DNA of 64,000 nucleotides from Planctomycetota bacterium (GTDB taxonomy: Bacteria > Planctomycetota > J058 > JAJDCQ01). Location: contig JAJDCQ010000108.1 of assembly GCA_029260755.1 (NCBI GenBank), positions 1 to 64,000 of the forward strand, in the 5' to 3' direction. A model generated the notes under the pieces. The model did not search any database, was not told the DNA's origin, and saw only the letters and a list, made by a program, of their open reading frames with translations. Within the stretch, counting starts at the first letter, position 1; the number at the start of each line of letters is the position of its first letter. Of this stretch, positions 8,644 to 17,821 are shown piece after piece. A program made the position numbers and the translations under genes.

Positions 8644-11600
8644 TCAGCGTCCGATCAGCCCGACTGCGTCGACGCTCGGCTTCGCGCCGCCGAGAAGGTC
8701 GCTCTTGAAGGTGACGCGGAAGCGGACGTGCTCCTTGCCGGCGAGCGCCGTCGTATCCGCGGTGAATCCGGTGCGCGTGGCGAGGTCCGGCGCGCCCGCG
8801 CCGTCGTCGTCCGCGCCCTCGAACTCGATGATCGCCCGCGTGCCGGCCGGCTCGGTGACCGCCGCGGCGATCGCGAGCCAGATCGGGTCGACGGCCGGCT
8901 GCCCGGCGCCGTCGACCGACCGCACGAACGTCGAGACGCCCGCGCTCGTCGAGAACGGCGCCGTCGTGATCGCCGGCTCGACGACGCCGACGGTGAACGA
9001 CCCGGCGCTGTCCTCGAGCCGCACGCGGCCGTGGCCGCCGTGGCCGCCGTCGGTTCCGCCGTCGCCGCCCGCGGCGCTGATCACGCCGGGGACCGCGATC
9101 CGCGCGCCGGTCGTGATCAGGATCGCGCCGCCGCTGCCCGCGCCGCCGTTGCCGCCGCGCTGACTGGCGCCGCCGTCGCCGCCGTTGGCGCTGATGCGCC
9201 CGCTGACGATGACCTCGCCGCCGGCGAAGATCGCGAACGCGCCGCCGCCGGCCCCGCCGCCACCACCACCGCCGAAGTCGGTCGCCGTGTCCGCGTTGCC
9301 GCCGCCGCCGCCGCTGCCGCCCTCGAGGGTGGCGAGGTCGTCGGTGCCGTACTCGGCGCCGACCGCGCCGACGCCGGCCGCGACGCCGAGGCCGGCGGTG
9401 CCGGAGCTGCCGAAGCTCGCCCCGCCGCCGCCGGCGTTGTCGGTCGCGTTCGTCGCGCCGGCGCCCGCGCCGGAGCCCTGGCCGTCGGTCGGCTCGATGC
9501 TCTGGCTGACGGCGGGCGGCGTGCCGGTGAGGATCAGCGAGCCGCCGTTGCCGCCGTTCTCGCCGCCGGCCCGGCCGAGCCCGCCGATGCCCCCGACGAG
9601 GCCGCTCGCGGGCTCCCCGTCGGCGCCGTCGAGGTCGACGGTCCCCGCGATCGTGACGTTGTTCAGCACCCGGAACTGGATCGGCTGGCTGCCCTCGACG
9701 CGAAGGGTCGCGCCGGCGGCCACGTTCAGGCGGCTCGCCTCGAACTCGCCGTTCCCGCGGAACGTCGGGTGGATCACGCCGTCGACCTCGCCGGTGTCGG
9801 TGTTGACGACGGCGTCGGCGAGGATCTCGAACGGGTCGGTTCCCGCGCCCGGGTTGACGTTGCTGCTGATCGCCTCGGACGCGATCGGGAAGACGCTGCC
9901 GCTCACGGCCGGCGGGAGCTGCTGGAGCGTCCCGTTGGCCGTCTCGACGAGGATCACGCCGTCGCCGGCGTTGCCGCCGAGGGCGAACCCGTCGGCGCCC
10001 TCGCCGCCGAGCGCGCTGAGGCTCGCGCCGCCGGCGATGATCACGTCGGTCACCGCCTGGAAGATGATCGCGCCGCCCGAGCCGGCGCCGCCGCCGCCGC
10101 CGCCGGTGAAGGCGAGGCCCTCGCCGCCGTCGCCGCCGTCGGCGCTGACGCGCCCGGCCACGCGGATCGTGCCGCCGCTGACGACGCGCATGGCGCCACC
10201 GCCGCCGCCACCGCCGCCGCCGCCCTCGTCGCCGGAGTCGACGATGCCGAGGGTGAAGTCGTCGTCGCCGCCGCCGCCGCCGCCACCGCTGCCGCCGTGG
10301 AGCGTCGTGCCGTCGAAGGCGATCGCGGCCGCGCCGAGGCCGCCGGCGCCCGAGCCGGTGCCGGTCGGGGTCTCGCCGTCGGTGCCGGCCGTGCCGAAGC
10401 CGGCTCCGCCGCCGCCGCCCGGGAAGTTCTCGCTGTGGCCGCCCTTGCCGCCGGCCGGGCCGGCGCCATCGTCGGCGATCTCGAGGCCGCCGTCGGCCCC
10501 GTCACCGCCGTCGAAGCCGCCCGGACCGCCGAGGCCGCCCGCGGCGCCCGGCTGACTCAGGTTCGGCTGATCCGCGCCCGCCTGGCCATCCAGGATGATG
10601 GTGCCGTCGATCGTCGCGTCGCCGGCCGCCTTGAGGGTGAGCGGCGCGCGGCCGGTCACCTGGACGTTCACGCCCTTGCGGATCTCGACCGTGTCGAACT
10701 CGAACACGCCAGCGCCGCGGAAGCCCGCGGAGACGGCGCCGCCGATCGTGCCGGCGTCGGTGTCGATCGTCGTGTCGGTGTCGATCAGGAGCGGGTCGGT
10801 GCCCGAGCCCACGTCGAACCGGACGAGGCTGCCCTCGAGCGCACCCGAGCCGCCGAGGTTCCAGTCGGCGGAGCTCGCGAGCTGGTCCTGGTTCACGTCG
10901 GTCGCGAAGTCCTCGACGACCGAGACGCCGGGCTCGGCGACATCGGACGCCACGCCCGCGGGGACCGCGTCCATGGCGTGACGGTTCTGGATCGCGAGCG
11001 GCGCGATTCCCGCGGCGATGTCGATTCCGCTCGACGCGCCGGCGCCCAGGTTGGCCGCGTCGAAGACGCCGGTCGCGGTGAGGTTCGGGGTCGCGCCGAG
11101 CGTGATCGCCAGCTCGTTCAGGCTCGGGCCGGGCTCGAAGGTCGCGCCCTGGCCGAGGTCGTCGCCCGCCACCGGCAGGTCGAAGTCCGCCGCGCTCGTG
11201 TTGAGGGCGATCTTCACGTCCTGGTCGAACGCGACGATGATCTGGTCCCCGTCGCTCGCGTCGCCGGAGAGGTCCGCATCGACGAAGACCGCGCCGACGA
11301 TCTCGGGCGGCGTCGGGCGAACGATCGAGCCGCCAATGTCGGTCGGCGTCGAGGCGCGGGCGTTGCGACCCTGGATGTCGGTGATGACGCCCGAGGGGAG
11401 GCCGGCGTCGACGTCGATGCCCGAGGGGCTGCCCGCCGCGGTCACGGCCGGGTCGAACGTCCCGTTCGGCTCGAACACGCTGCCGCCCTGGGTGAACTCG
11501 ATCACGACCTTCTCGGGATCGATCGGATGCGCGCTCACGTCCGAGAGGAACGCGAGCTGATCGCCCGAGACGGCGAGGACGAAGTCCTGCGCCACGGGCG

Positions 11601-13053
11601 CGTTCGCGCCGCTCGCCAGGATCACGGGCGTGCTGAACTCGACGGTGAGGGTGTCGCCGGCGTCGATGAAGCCCGACCCGTCGACGTCGAGGAACTCCGC
11701 CCCGATCACGATCGGTCCGGTCGGCGGGCCGAGCACTCCGTCCACGTCGACGGCCGCGCTCGGCTGCGCCGAGGAGCCGGTGACCGACGAGACGATCCGG
11801 CCCGCGCCGATGCCCGCGGCAATGTCGATGCCCGACGGGTCGCCCGCGATCGTCGCGTTCGGATCGAACGCGCCGTCCGGCGTGATCGTCGCGCCGCTGC
11901 CGAGGGTGATGACGACCTCGTCCGAGGCGCCGGAGGCGAACGCCGGGCCCTGCCCGAGCGAGTCGCCCGCGACCGGGAGGTCGAGGTCGGCCGCGACGGG
12001 GGCCGCCGCGCCGAAGCCGACGTCGACGTCCTCGTCGAACTGGAGGGTGATCCGGTCGCCCTGGTCGACCGCGCCGCTGCCGTTGCGGTCGTCGAAGACG
12101 GCGGCGATCACGCTCGGGCCCGGCGGCGGGGGCGGCGGCGGCGGGAGGAAGCCACCGACGTCGACCGCCGCGCTCGACTCGGCGTCGAGGCCGCTGACTG
12201 AGACGATGCTCCCGGCCGTGATCGTCGCCGAGACGTCGATGCCCGACGGGTCGCCCGCGTTCGTCGCCGCCGCGTCGAAGAGGCCGTCCGGCGTGAGGGT
12301 CGCGCCCTGACCGAGGGTGACGAGCATCTCGTCGGGAGCGACGCCGGCGGCGAACACCGCGCCGAACCCGAGGGCGTCGCCGGCGACCGGCAGGTCGAGG
12401 TCGCCGAGGACCGGCGCGCCGATCGTCACGTCCTGACTGAAGCGCAGGACGAGCTCGTCGCCGCCGTCGACGGTGCCGCTCTGGTTGACGTCGGTGAAGG
12501 TCGCGTCGATGACCGTCGGGCCGCCCGGCGGCGGCGGAGGCGTCGCGCTGCCGGAGACGTCGACGAGGCCGGCGCTCTTGGCGTCGAGCCCGTTCACGTC
12601 CGCGATCGCGCCGGGCGTGACGCCGAGGGCGAGGTCGATCCCGGACGGGTCGCCCGCGCTGCTCGAGGCGGCGTCGAAGACGCCGTCGACGGTGATGAAC
12701 GGGTTCTGGCCGAGGGTGATGTCGACCTCGTCGGCCTGCTGCCCGCCGCCGACGCTCGCGCCTTGCCCGAGCGTGTCGCCCGCGACCGGCAGACGGAAGT
12801 CCGCGGCCGAGGGCGCGCTCGCGCCGATCCCCAGGACGACCTCCCGGTCGAACCGGACGACGATCGCGTCGCCGACGCCGACCTGGCCGTCACCGTTGCG
12901 GTCATCGAATGCCGCGCTCGCCACCGCAGCCGGAGTGGTGCCCGGCGGCGTCGTTCCGCCGGAGGCCGTTCCTCCCCCGCCGCCGCCGCCGCAACCCGCG
13001 GCGAACACCGAGACGCTGACACTGGCTACCAGGAACGCCGTTCTGGCTCTCAT
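8644..13053 (-). CDS. Giant repeat and glycine-rich surface lipoprotein
   Basis: 1469 aa. Signal peptide with lipobox ends FAAGC, then a Gly/Thr linker. Five tandem units of about 130-140 aa begin near residues 47, 185, 317, 451 and 588. Each opens with a calcium-loop-like motif, for example FDDRNGDGQVGVGDAI, then VRFD.DV, LPVAGD.LG.GA and a DPSGID segment. From about 720 two larger modules follow, each with a beta-rich part (FRGAGVFEFDTVEIRKG; FRGNGEFEASRLNVAAG) and a long GG/GGAGG tract (about 834-970 and 1150-1340). The C-terminal 90 residues are not low-complexity. ATG is preceded by GGAGGTGAGCG. Similar glycine-rich secreted proteins occur in myxobacteria and planctomycetes, but no function is known to me. 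Probably an envelope structural or adhesive protein that binds calcium; this is inference. Confidence 0.8.
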   Translation of the reverse strand: MRARTAFLVASVSVSVFAAGCGGGGGGGTASGGTTPPGTTPAAVASAAFDDRNGDGQVGVGDAIVVRFDREVVLGIGASAPSAADFRLPVAGDTLGQGASVGGGQQADEVDITLGQNPFITVDGVFDAASSSAGDPSGIDLALGVTPGAIADVNGLDAKSAGLVDVSGSATPPPPPGGPTVIDATFTDVNQSGTVDGGDELVLRFSQDVTIGAPVLGDLDLPVAGDALGFGAVFAAGVAPDEMLVTLGQGATLTPDGLFDAAATNAGDPSGIDVSATITAGSIVSVSGLDAESSAAVDVGGFLPPPPPPPPGPSVIAAVFDDRNGSGAVDQGDRITLQFDEDVDVGFGAAAPVAADLDLPVAGDSLGQGPAFASGASDEVVITLGSGATITPDGAFDPNATIAGDPSGIDIAAGIGAGRIVSSVTGSSAQPSAAVDVDGVLGPPTGPIVIGAEFLDVDGSGFIDAGDTLTVEFSTPVILASGANAPVAQDFVLAVSGDQLAFLSDVSAHPIDPEKVVIEFTQGGSVFEPNGTFDPAVTAAGSPSGIDVDAGLPSGVITDIQGRNARASTPTDIGGSIVRPTPPEIVGAVFVDADLSGDASDGDQIIVAFDQDVKIALNTSAADFDLPVAGDDLGQGATFEPGPSLNELAITLGATPNLTATGVFDAANLGAGASSGIDIAAGIAPLAIQNRHAMDAVPAGVASDVAEPGVSVVEDFATDVNQDQLASSADWNLGGSGALEGSLVRFDVGSGTDPLLIDTDTTIDTDAGTIGGAVSAGFRGAGVFEFDTVEIRKGVNVQVTGRAPLTLKAAGDATIDGTIILDGQAGADQPNLSQPGAAGGLGGPGGFDGGDGADGGLEIADDGAGPAGGKGGHSENFPGGGGGAGFGTAGTDGETPTGTGSGAGGLGAAAIAFDGTTLHGGSGGGGGGGDDDFTLGIVDSGDEGGGGGGGGGGAMRVVSGGTIRVAGRVSADGGDGGEGLAFTGGGGGGAGSGGAIIFQAVTDVIIAGGASLSALGGEGADGFALGGNAGDGVILVETANGTLQQLPPAVSGSVFPIASEAISSNVNPGAGTDPFEILADAVVNTDTGEVDGVIHPTFRGNGEFEASRLNVAAGATLRVEGSQPIQFRVLNNVTIAGTVDLDGADGEPASGLVGGIGGLGRAGGENGGNGGSLILTGTPPAVSQSIEPTDGQGSGAGAGATNATDNAGGGGASFGSSGTAGLGVAAGVGAVGAEYGTDDLATLEGGSGGGGGNADTATDFGGGGGGGAGGGAFAIFAGGEVIVSGRISANGGDGGASQRGGNGGAGSGGAILITTGARIAVPGVISAAGGDGGTDGGHGGHGRVRLEDSAGSFTVGVVEPAITTAPFSTSAGVSTFVRSVDGAGQPAVDPIWLAIAAAVTEPAGTRAIIEFEGADDDGAGAPDLATRTGFTADTTALAGKEHVRFRVTFKSDLLGGAKPSVDAVGLIGR

Positions 13054-13289
13054 CGCTCACCTCCGTCCGCGGCTGACCGGATGGACTCCGGCGGCCCGGT
13101 TAGGTCGTACGAGGCAGGAACTCGGCGGCGATCGCCGCCCTCTCTCTCAAGTGCTCGATCGGCGCGAACGCGGCGCGCCAGGGTCGCGGGGCGGGCGGGC
13201 TCGAGGTCTCCCTCGGCCCGCACACGCCCGTCACGACCCCATCCCCCCCATGCCTCGAGGCCCTGGGGCCTCGGGCGATGTTCCGGAGG

Positions 13290-13317
13290 ATTGTATGGCC
13301 ACGACACTCCGAGTCAA
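13290..13317 (-). promoter_or_regulatory. Predicted sigma70 promoter for the 1469-aa lipoprotein
   Basis: On the minus strand TTGACT (13317-13312), 16 bp, then TACAAT (13295-13290). This is close to consensus and points to the gene starting at 13053, leaving a leader of about 230 nt. The remaining 13054-13605 gap contains no gene that I can support. Confidence 0.5.
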
Positions 13318-13488
13318 GCGACATCTGGGAAATCAGCGATACACTCGACACTCGCTCAACCTTCAAGCCTTAAGTCTGGCCCGAGTCTTGCTAGAAACGC
13401 CCTAGCCGCCTGCCCATATTCGGCTAGAGTCGGTTCTACGAAGAGTTGTGCGGAAACCTCCCGTCGTCTCGAGATCGTCCGGACCGAT

Positions 13489-13518
13489 TTGAAGAGAGAG
13501 GGCGCGGCGGTGTAGCAT
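13489..13518 (+). promoter_or_regulatory. Predicted sigma70 promoter for the 13606 lipoprotein
   Basis: TTGAAG at 13489-13494 and TAGCAT at 13513-13518 are 18 bp apart and point toward the plus-strand gene at 13606. It forms a divergent pair with the minus-strand promoter at 13290-13317. Confidence 0.35.
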
Positions 13519-13605
13519 CCCTTAGCATTGGGGGCGCCCCCGCGACCTTCGTGGCCGTCCCCGCACCTCGACCCCAACCGACGAGGCGAAAGAGTCTTGA
13601 AGCCG

Positions 13606-15507
13606 ATGCCCCGACCGCTCCTGCTCGCGGCGCTCTGCGTCGTGTTCCTCCTGCCAGGCTGCACCTCGACCCCCGAGCCGGTGGCCGAGCCCGTCGTGGC
13701 TCAGCCGACGGACCCGCTCCTCACCGACCCGGCGCTCGCGAGCTGGCGGACGGCGAACGCGGAGCTCTTCGCGGCTCGTGACCTCGGCGCGCCGAGCAGC
13801 CTGAAGAGTCGGTTCCTCTGGGCGAGCAATGGGGATGTGCGCCGCGAGCTCCGCGAGGTCGGGACGCTGACGGACGATCACTTCGCAACCCTCGAGCGGC
13901 TCGTCGAGGACGCACCCGAGATCGACGCCTCGATCCTCCCGATCGTCGCCCGCGGCGGCTTCGACCCCGAGCGCGTCGCCGAGATGGTCGCCGCCGCCGA
14001 CCAGCCGATCCGGACGAAGCTCGATGAGGCGCTCCGGGACTTCGTCGGACGCCGCGCGTTCGCGACGGTCCGCGCCGGCATCCGCCAGACGGTCGGGCTC
14101 GACGCGGGCAGCGCCGGAACGATCGTGCGCGCCCTCGAGGGCGGCGAGGCGAAGAGCGAGATCGCGCGCACCTCGCTCGCCGAGATCCGCCCCGACACCG
14201 TGGGCAGCGCCGTCGGGATCGTCGCCGACACCCCCGACCGGGCGACCCTGCTGACGAACTGGTTCGCGGCGCCCGAGCGCAAGAAGATCCGCACGACGGC
14301 GAACCTCCAGGAGATGGCGACCAGCTACGAGGGCAAGGAGCGGGTCCAGCTCACGAGCGCGTTCGTCGGCAAGGTCCGAGACCTCGATGCCGACAAGCTC
14401 CTCGCCCTGCTCGAGACGATCCCCGAGGCCGACCGCTGGCCGATCTTCGACGAGGGGCTCGGCAACGTCGACAGCGTCAACGTCGATCAGCTCATCGCCC
14501 TCTCCCGGTCCATGGCGAAGAAGCGCTGCAACGCCGCGGTCGTGGCCGGGCTCGAGCATCTCGACGCGCCGAGCGTCGACAAGGGACGCGAGCTCATCGC
14601 CGCGGTCGACCAGGAGGACGCGCTCCGGAAGGTCTCCGTCGCGGCGGCCCGGAAGGTCGGCGACCTCGACGCCGACGGCCTCCTCCGCCTCGTCGACGGT
14701 CTCGAGGGCCGGGTCCGCGACGACGCCCTCGCCGCCGGCATGCGCCGGATGCCGACGATCAGCGTCGAGCAGTCGATCAAGGTCGTCCAGGCCGCCGCCG
14801 CGCGGCAGCGCGGGCTCGCCGTCATGGCGGCCCGGACGCTCACGAACCTCGACGTCGACGGCCTCGTTCAGCTCGCCGAGACGGTCGAGCACGACGCCAA
14901 GGACGACGTCCTCCGGAGCGGACTCCCGCGCCTCCCGCGCCTCGACGCGAGCGACGTCCGCCGTCTGTCGGGCGCCGCCTACAACCGCCGCACCGAGCTC
15001 ACCGTCGCGGCGCTCAGGCGCAGCCGCGGGCTCATCGCCGCCAACCTCTCGTCCCTCGCCGAGGAGCTCCGTGGACCGGCCCGGGACACCGTGATCCTCG
15101 CGGGCCTGCCGAAGCTCGATCGCCTCACGCCGAAGGAGCTCGCGCAGCTCATCGAGAGCGCCCACGCGAAGAAGGAGGTCGTCGCCAAGGCCGGCCTGAC
15201 CCTCATCAGCGCTCTCTCGATCGAGGGGCTCGCGATCATCGTCGAGCCGCTCGAGCGCCAGAAGCAGGCGCACGACGACATCCTCAAGTTCGGCATCCAG
15301 TACATCGGCGCCCTCGACGTCGAGGACGTCGACCGCCTCGTCGCCCTCGCCGTCCTCGACGCCGAGCCGATCAAGACCGAGTGCCAGCAGCGTCTCGCCG
15401 AGCAGCGCCTCGAGCGGCGCCGCCGGGCGGCCCTCGAGGCCGAGCGCGCCCGCCTCGAGCAGGCGCGCAGCCTCAATCCCGAGGTCCCGGACGACGACGA
15501 CAACTAG
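13606..15507 (+). CDS. Lipoprotein made of degenerate helical repeats, unknown role
   Basis: 633 aa from the ATG at 13606, which starts the signal MPRPLLLAALCVVFLLPGC with lipobox LPGC; a TTG three codons upstream is an alternative. The rest is an all-helical solenoid with a unit of about 30-40 residues built on a DLDADGLLRLVDGLEGR pattern (also VRDLDADKLLALLETI, TNLDVDGLVQLAETVEH, GALDVEDVDRLVALAVL). The repeats resemble HEAT/ARM units but carry an unusual recurrent D-[VA]-D motif. The C-terminal 30 residues are a charged helix ending in an acidic tail. It may be the first gene of the plus-strand run, 101 bp before the glycosyltransferase. I do not recognise the family. Confidence 0.7.
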   Translation: MPRPLLLAALCVVFLLPGCTSTPEPVAEPVVAQPTDPLLTDPALASWRTANAELFAARDLGAPSSLKSRFLWASNGDVRRELREVGTLTDDHFATLERLVEDAPEIDASILPIVARGGFDPERVAEMVAAADQPIRTKLDEALRDFVGRRAFATVRAGIRQTVGLDAGSAGTIVRALEGGEAKSEIARTSLAEIRPDTVGSAVGIVADTPDRATLLTNWFAAPERKKIRTTANLQEMATSYEGKERVQLTSAFVGKVRDLDADKLLALLETIPEADRWPIFDEGLGNVDSVNVDQLIALSRSMAKKRCNAAVVAGLEHLDAPSVDKGRELIAAVDQEDALRKVSVAAARKVGDLDADGLLRLVDGLEGRVRDDALAAGMRRMPTISVEQSIKVVQAAAARQRGLAVMAARTLTNLDVDGLVQLAETVEHDAKDDVLRSGLPRLPRLDASDVRRLSGAAYNRRTELTVAALRRSRGLIAANLSSLAEELRGPARDTVILAGLPKLDRLTPKELAQLIESAHAKKEVVAKAGLTLISALSIEGLAIIVEPLERQKQAHDDILKFGIQYIGALDVEDVDRLVALAVLDAEPIKTECQQRLAEQRLERRRRAALEAERARLEQARSLNPEVPDDDDN

Positions 15508-15608
15508 CCTCCCGCCCGCCCGTCGTCCCTGGAGGCCGCCGCGGAAAAGTCGGTTTCTTTTCGGCGCGAATCCGCTACGATCCCCGCGTTCACAGCGACG
15601 GGGGACAG

Positions 15609-16904
15609 ATGGCCGGGCTCCGGATCGGGATCGACGCGAGGATGTGCTGGTCGGGCGGCATCGGCCGCTACGTCCGTAACCTCGTCAACGGCCTCCTCCT
15701 GGAGGACAAGGACGACACCTTCGTCGTCCTGATCAACCCCGAGGGCCCGCCGGGGAGCGCCGATGCGCCGACGGCGGAGGAGACGGCCGCGCGCGTCTAC
15801 GACTGGATCGCCGGCGGTGAGAACCTCGAGGTCGTCTCGTTCAAGGATCCGATCCCGCCGCTCTCGTGGCGCGAGCAGGCGTGGCTTCCCCAGTGGTGCC
15901 GGGAGCGCAAGCTCGACCTCCTCCACGTCCCGCACTTCAACGCGCCGCTCGCCTGCCCCGTCCCGTTCGTGGCGAACGTCCACGACGTGACCTACCTCCG
16001 CCGGCCCGACGTCGCCCGCAGCCGCCTTCGCGCGTTCGGCGCGAAGATCCTGCTCAAGCAGACGGCCCGGCGCGCCCGTCGCCTCATCACTGGAACCAGG
16101 GCGAGCCGCGACGACGTCGTCGACGCCCTCGGCCTCGACCCGAGCCGGATCGCCGTGATCGGCCTCGGCGCCGACGAGTTCCTCGACGTCCCCGACGCGT
16201 CGGAGACCGGCTGCCTCGACGCGCCGAGCTTCCCCGAGGGGATGCCGTTTCAGTTCCTCCTCCACGTCGGGAACCATCGCCCCCACAAGGGCGTCGATCG
16301 TCTCCTCGACGCGCTCGCGGCCGTCCGGAAGCGGAACGACGAGAAGGTCTGCTACGCGAGCCTCGTCTTCGCCGGACCCGACGACGAGTGGACGCGGCGA
16401 ACGCGCGCCCGCGCCGAGGAGCTCGGCCTGCAGATCGGAGGAGCGGTTCGCTTCATCCACGATGTCGAGGACAACGAGCTCCGCTGGCTCTACGCCAACG
16501 CGAAGGCGCTCGTCCTCCCCTCGCAGGAGGAGGGGTTCGGCCTCCCCGCCCTCGAGGCGGCCGCCGCCGGCCTCACGATCGTCGCGACCCGCGTCCCCGC
16601 GGTGCACGAGGTCATCGGCGAGGACGGCGCCGCGTGGGTTCCGCGCGACGTCGACGTCCCGACGCTCACCGACGAGCTCGTCCGCGTCCTGAGCGATGGC
16701 GAGCTCCGGAAGAGCCTCGCGAAGAGGGCGCGCGTCGTCGCGCAACGCCGTCGCTGGTTCAAGACGGCCCGTCAGACGCTCGCCCTCTACGAGGAGGTGC
16801 TCGGCCTCCGCGACCCCGACGACGACGCCGCGCCCGAGCGCGAGGACGAGAGCGCGAGCGAGACCGAGAGCGGCGCGCGCGGCGCCGCGTGCCCCACGCC
16901 GTGA
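15609..16904 (+). CDS. Glycosyltransferase family 4 (GT-B fold)
   Basis: 431 aa. ATG at 15609 is chosen because the Rossmann start LRIGIDARMCWSGGIGRYVR follows it directly. The acceptor domain (1-190) contains LLHVPHFNAPL and VHDVTYLRRPD. The donor-binding domain has FLLHVGNHRPHKGVDRLLDA, then SQEEGFGLPALEAAAAGLT, in which EEGFGLPALE is the EX7E motif of GT4 retaining enzymes that use nucleotide-sugar donors. The C-terminal 35 residues are an acidic Asp/Glu-rich extension outside the normal fold. Its stop overlaps the GTG start of the methyltransferase. The trio suggests extracellular polysaccharide or glycan assembly. The sugar and acceptor cannot be read from sequence. Confidence 0.88.
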   Translation: MAGLRIGIDARMCWSGGIGRYVRNLVNGLLLEDKDDTFVVLINPEGPPGSADAPTAEETAARVYDWIAGGENLEVVSFKDPIPPLSWREQAWLPQWCRERKLDLLHVPHFNAPLACPVPFVANVHDVTYLRRPDVARSRLRAFGAKILLKQTARRARRLITGTRASRDDVVDALGLDPSRIAVIGLGADEFLDVPDASETGCLDAPSFPEGMPFQFLLHVGNHRPHKGVDRLLDALAAVRKRNDEKVCYASLVFAGPDDEWTRRTRARAEELGLQIGGAVRFIHDVEDNELRWLYANAKALVLPSQEEGFGLPALEAAAAGLTIVATRVPAVHEVIGEDGAAWVPRDVDVPTLTDELVRVLSDGELRKSLAKRARVVAQRRRWFKTARQTLALYEEVLGLRDPDDDAAPEREDESASETESGARGAACPTP

Positions 16905-17821
16905 ATCGCCTTCCGGCGTGTCCCGGCTGCGGCCGCGCCGAGGACCGCCACCCCGAGATCGTCCTGCGCGAGGACGGGATCGACCTCGTCCGCTGCGCGG
17001 CCCTCGGCTGTCGCCTCGTCTACAGTAACCCCGCCCCGACCGACGGCGAGCTCGCCGACCACTACGACGAGGCCTACGACGACAACGACGTGGGCAGCTA
17101 CGAGAGCAGCCGCGCCCGCGCCTTCGGTCAGTACGTCGCCCTGATGGAGCGGCTCCTCGCCCCGGGCGCGCGGACCCTCGACGTCGGCGCCTGCTTCGGA
17201 ACGTTCGTCGGTCTCGCGCGGGCGGCCGGGTTCGACACCCGCGGGATCGACATCTCCGCCCCCGCGGTCGCGACGGCGCAGGCGGCCGGCCTTCCCGTCG
17301 AGCACGGCAACCTCGATGACCTGGCCGACTCGATCGAGGGAGGCGAGACCGCGCCGTTCGCCGCCGTCCACCTGTGGGACTTCCTCGAGCACATGCCGAG
17401 GCCGCTCCCCACCCTCCGGTCCGCCCGCCGGGTGCTCGCCGAGGACGGGCTGCTGCTCTGCGCCGTCCCCGACTTCCGGTTCCAGAGGGTGAAGGTGGCG
17501 GCCGGCCGAGCCTGGGAGCGAGCGAGCGGGCGAACGACCGGGCTCACCACCGTGATTCCGCGAGTCCATCTGATCCACTACACCCCCGCGAGCCTCCGCG
17601 CGACGATGCGCCGCGCCGGGCTCGAGCCCGTCCTGATCCGGCCCGGGACCCAGAATCTCCCCAAGCGCAAGGAGCGGCACCGCCTCCTCAAGACGGTCGC
17701 CAAGGCGGCCGTCCGCCGCGCCGCGGAGCTCGTCTTCCACGCCACCGGCGAGGTGGTCGGCCAGGAGATCGTCTGCGTCGCCCGCCCGATCGCGTCGAGC
17801 CCGATCGTCGAAGGCGCCTGA
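16901..17821 (+). CDS. Class I SAM-dependent methyltransferase with N-terminal Cys cluster
   Basis: 306 aa from GTG at 16901, which overlaps the previous stop as GTGA; an in-frame GTG at 16889 is an alternative. Residues 7-40 hold CPGCG and VRCAALGCRLVYSNP, a zinc-ribbon-like start typical of sugar or nucleotide-linked methyltransferases of this layout. The Rossmann core shows RTLDVGACFGTFVGLA (motif I, SAM), GFDTRGIDIS (motif II acidic end) and HLWDFLEHMPRPL (the usual LEH motif). The C-terminal part is basic. It probably methylates a sugar or lipid-linked glycan built by the flanking glycosyltransferases. The stop overlaps the next start (TGATG). Confidence 0.85.
   Translation: MNRLPACPGCGRAEDRHPEIVLREDGIDLVRCAALGCRLVYSNPAPTDGELADHYDEAYDDNDVGSYESSRARAFGQYVALMERLLAPGARTLDVGACFGTFVGLARAAGFDTRGIDISAPAVATAQAAGLPVEHGNLDDLADSIEGGETAPFAAVHLWDFLEHMPRPLPTLRSARRVLAEDGLLLCAVPDFRFQRVKVAAGRAWERASGRTTGLTTVIPRVHLIHYTPASLRATMRRAGLEPVLIRPGTQNLPKRKERHRLLKTVAKAAVRRAAELVFHATGEVVGQEIVCVARPIASSPIVEGA

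Noticed and set aside
7009..13053. Very long plus-strand frame opposite the HEAT and giant lipoprotein genes (6526-12201)
   Set aside because: It is the antisense of GC-rich genes and has no signal, motif or ribosome site; the minus-strand proteins have all of these.
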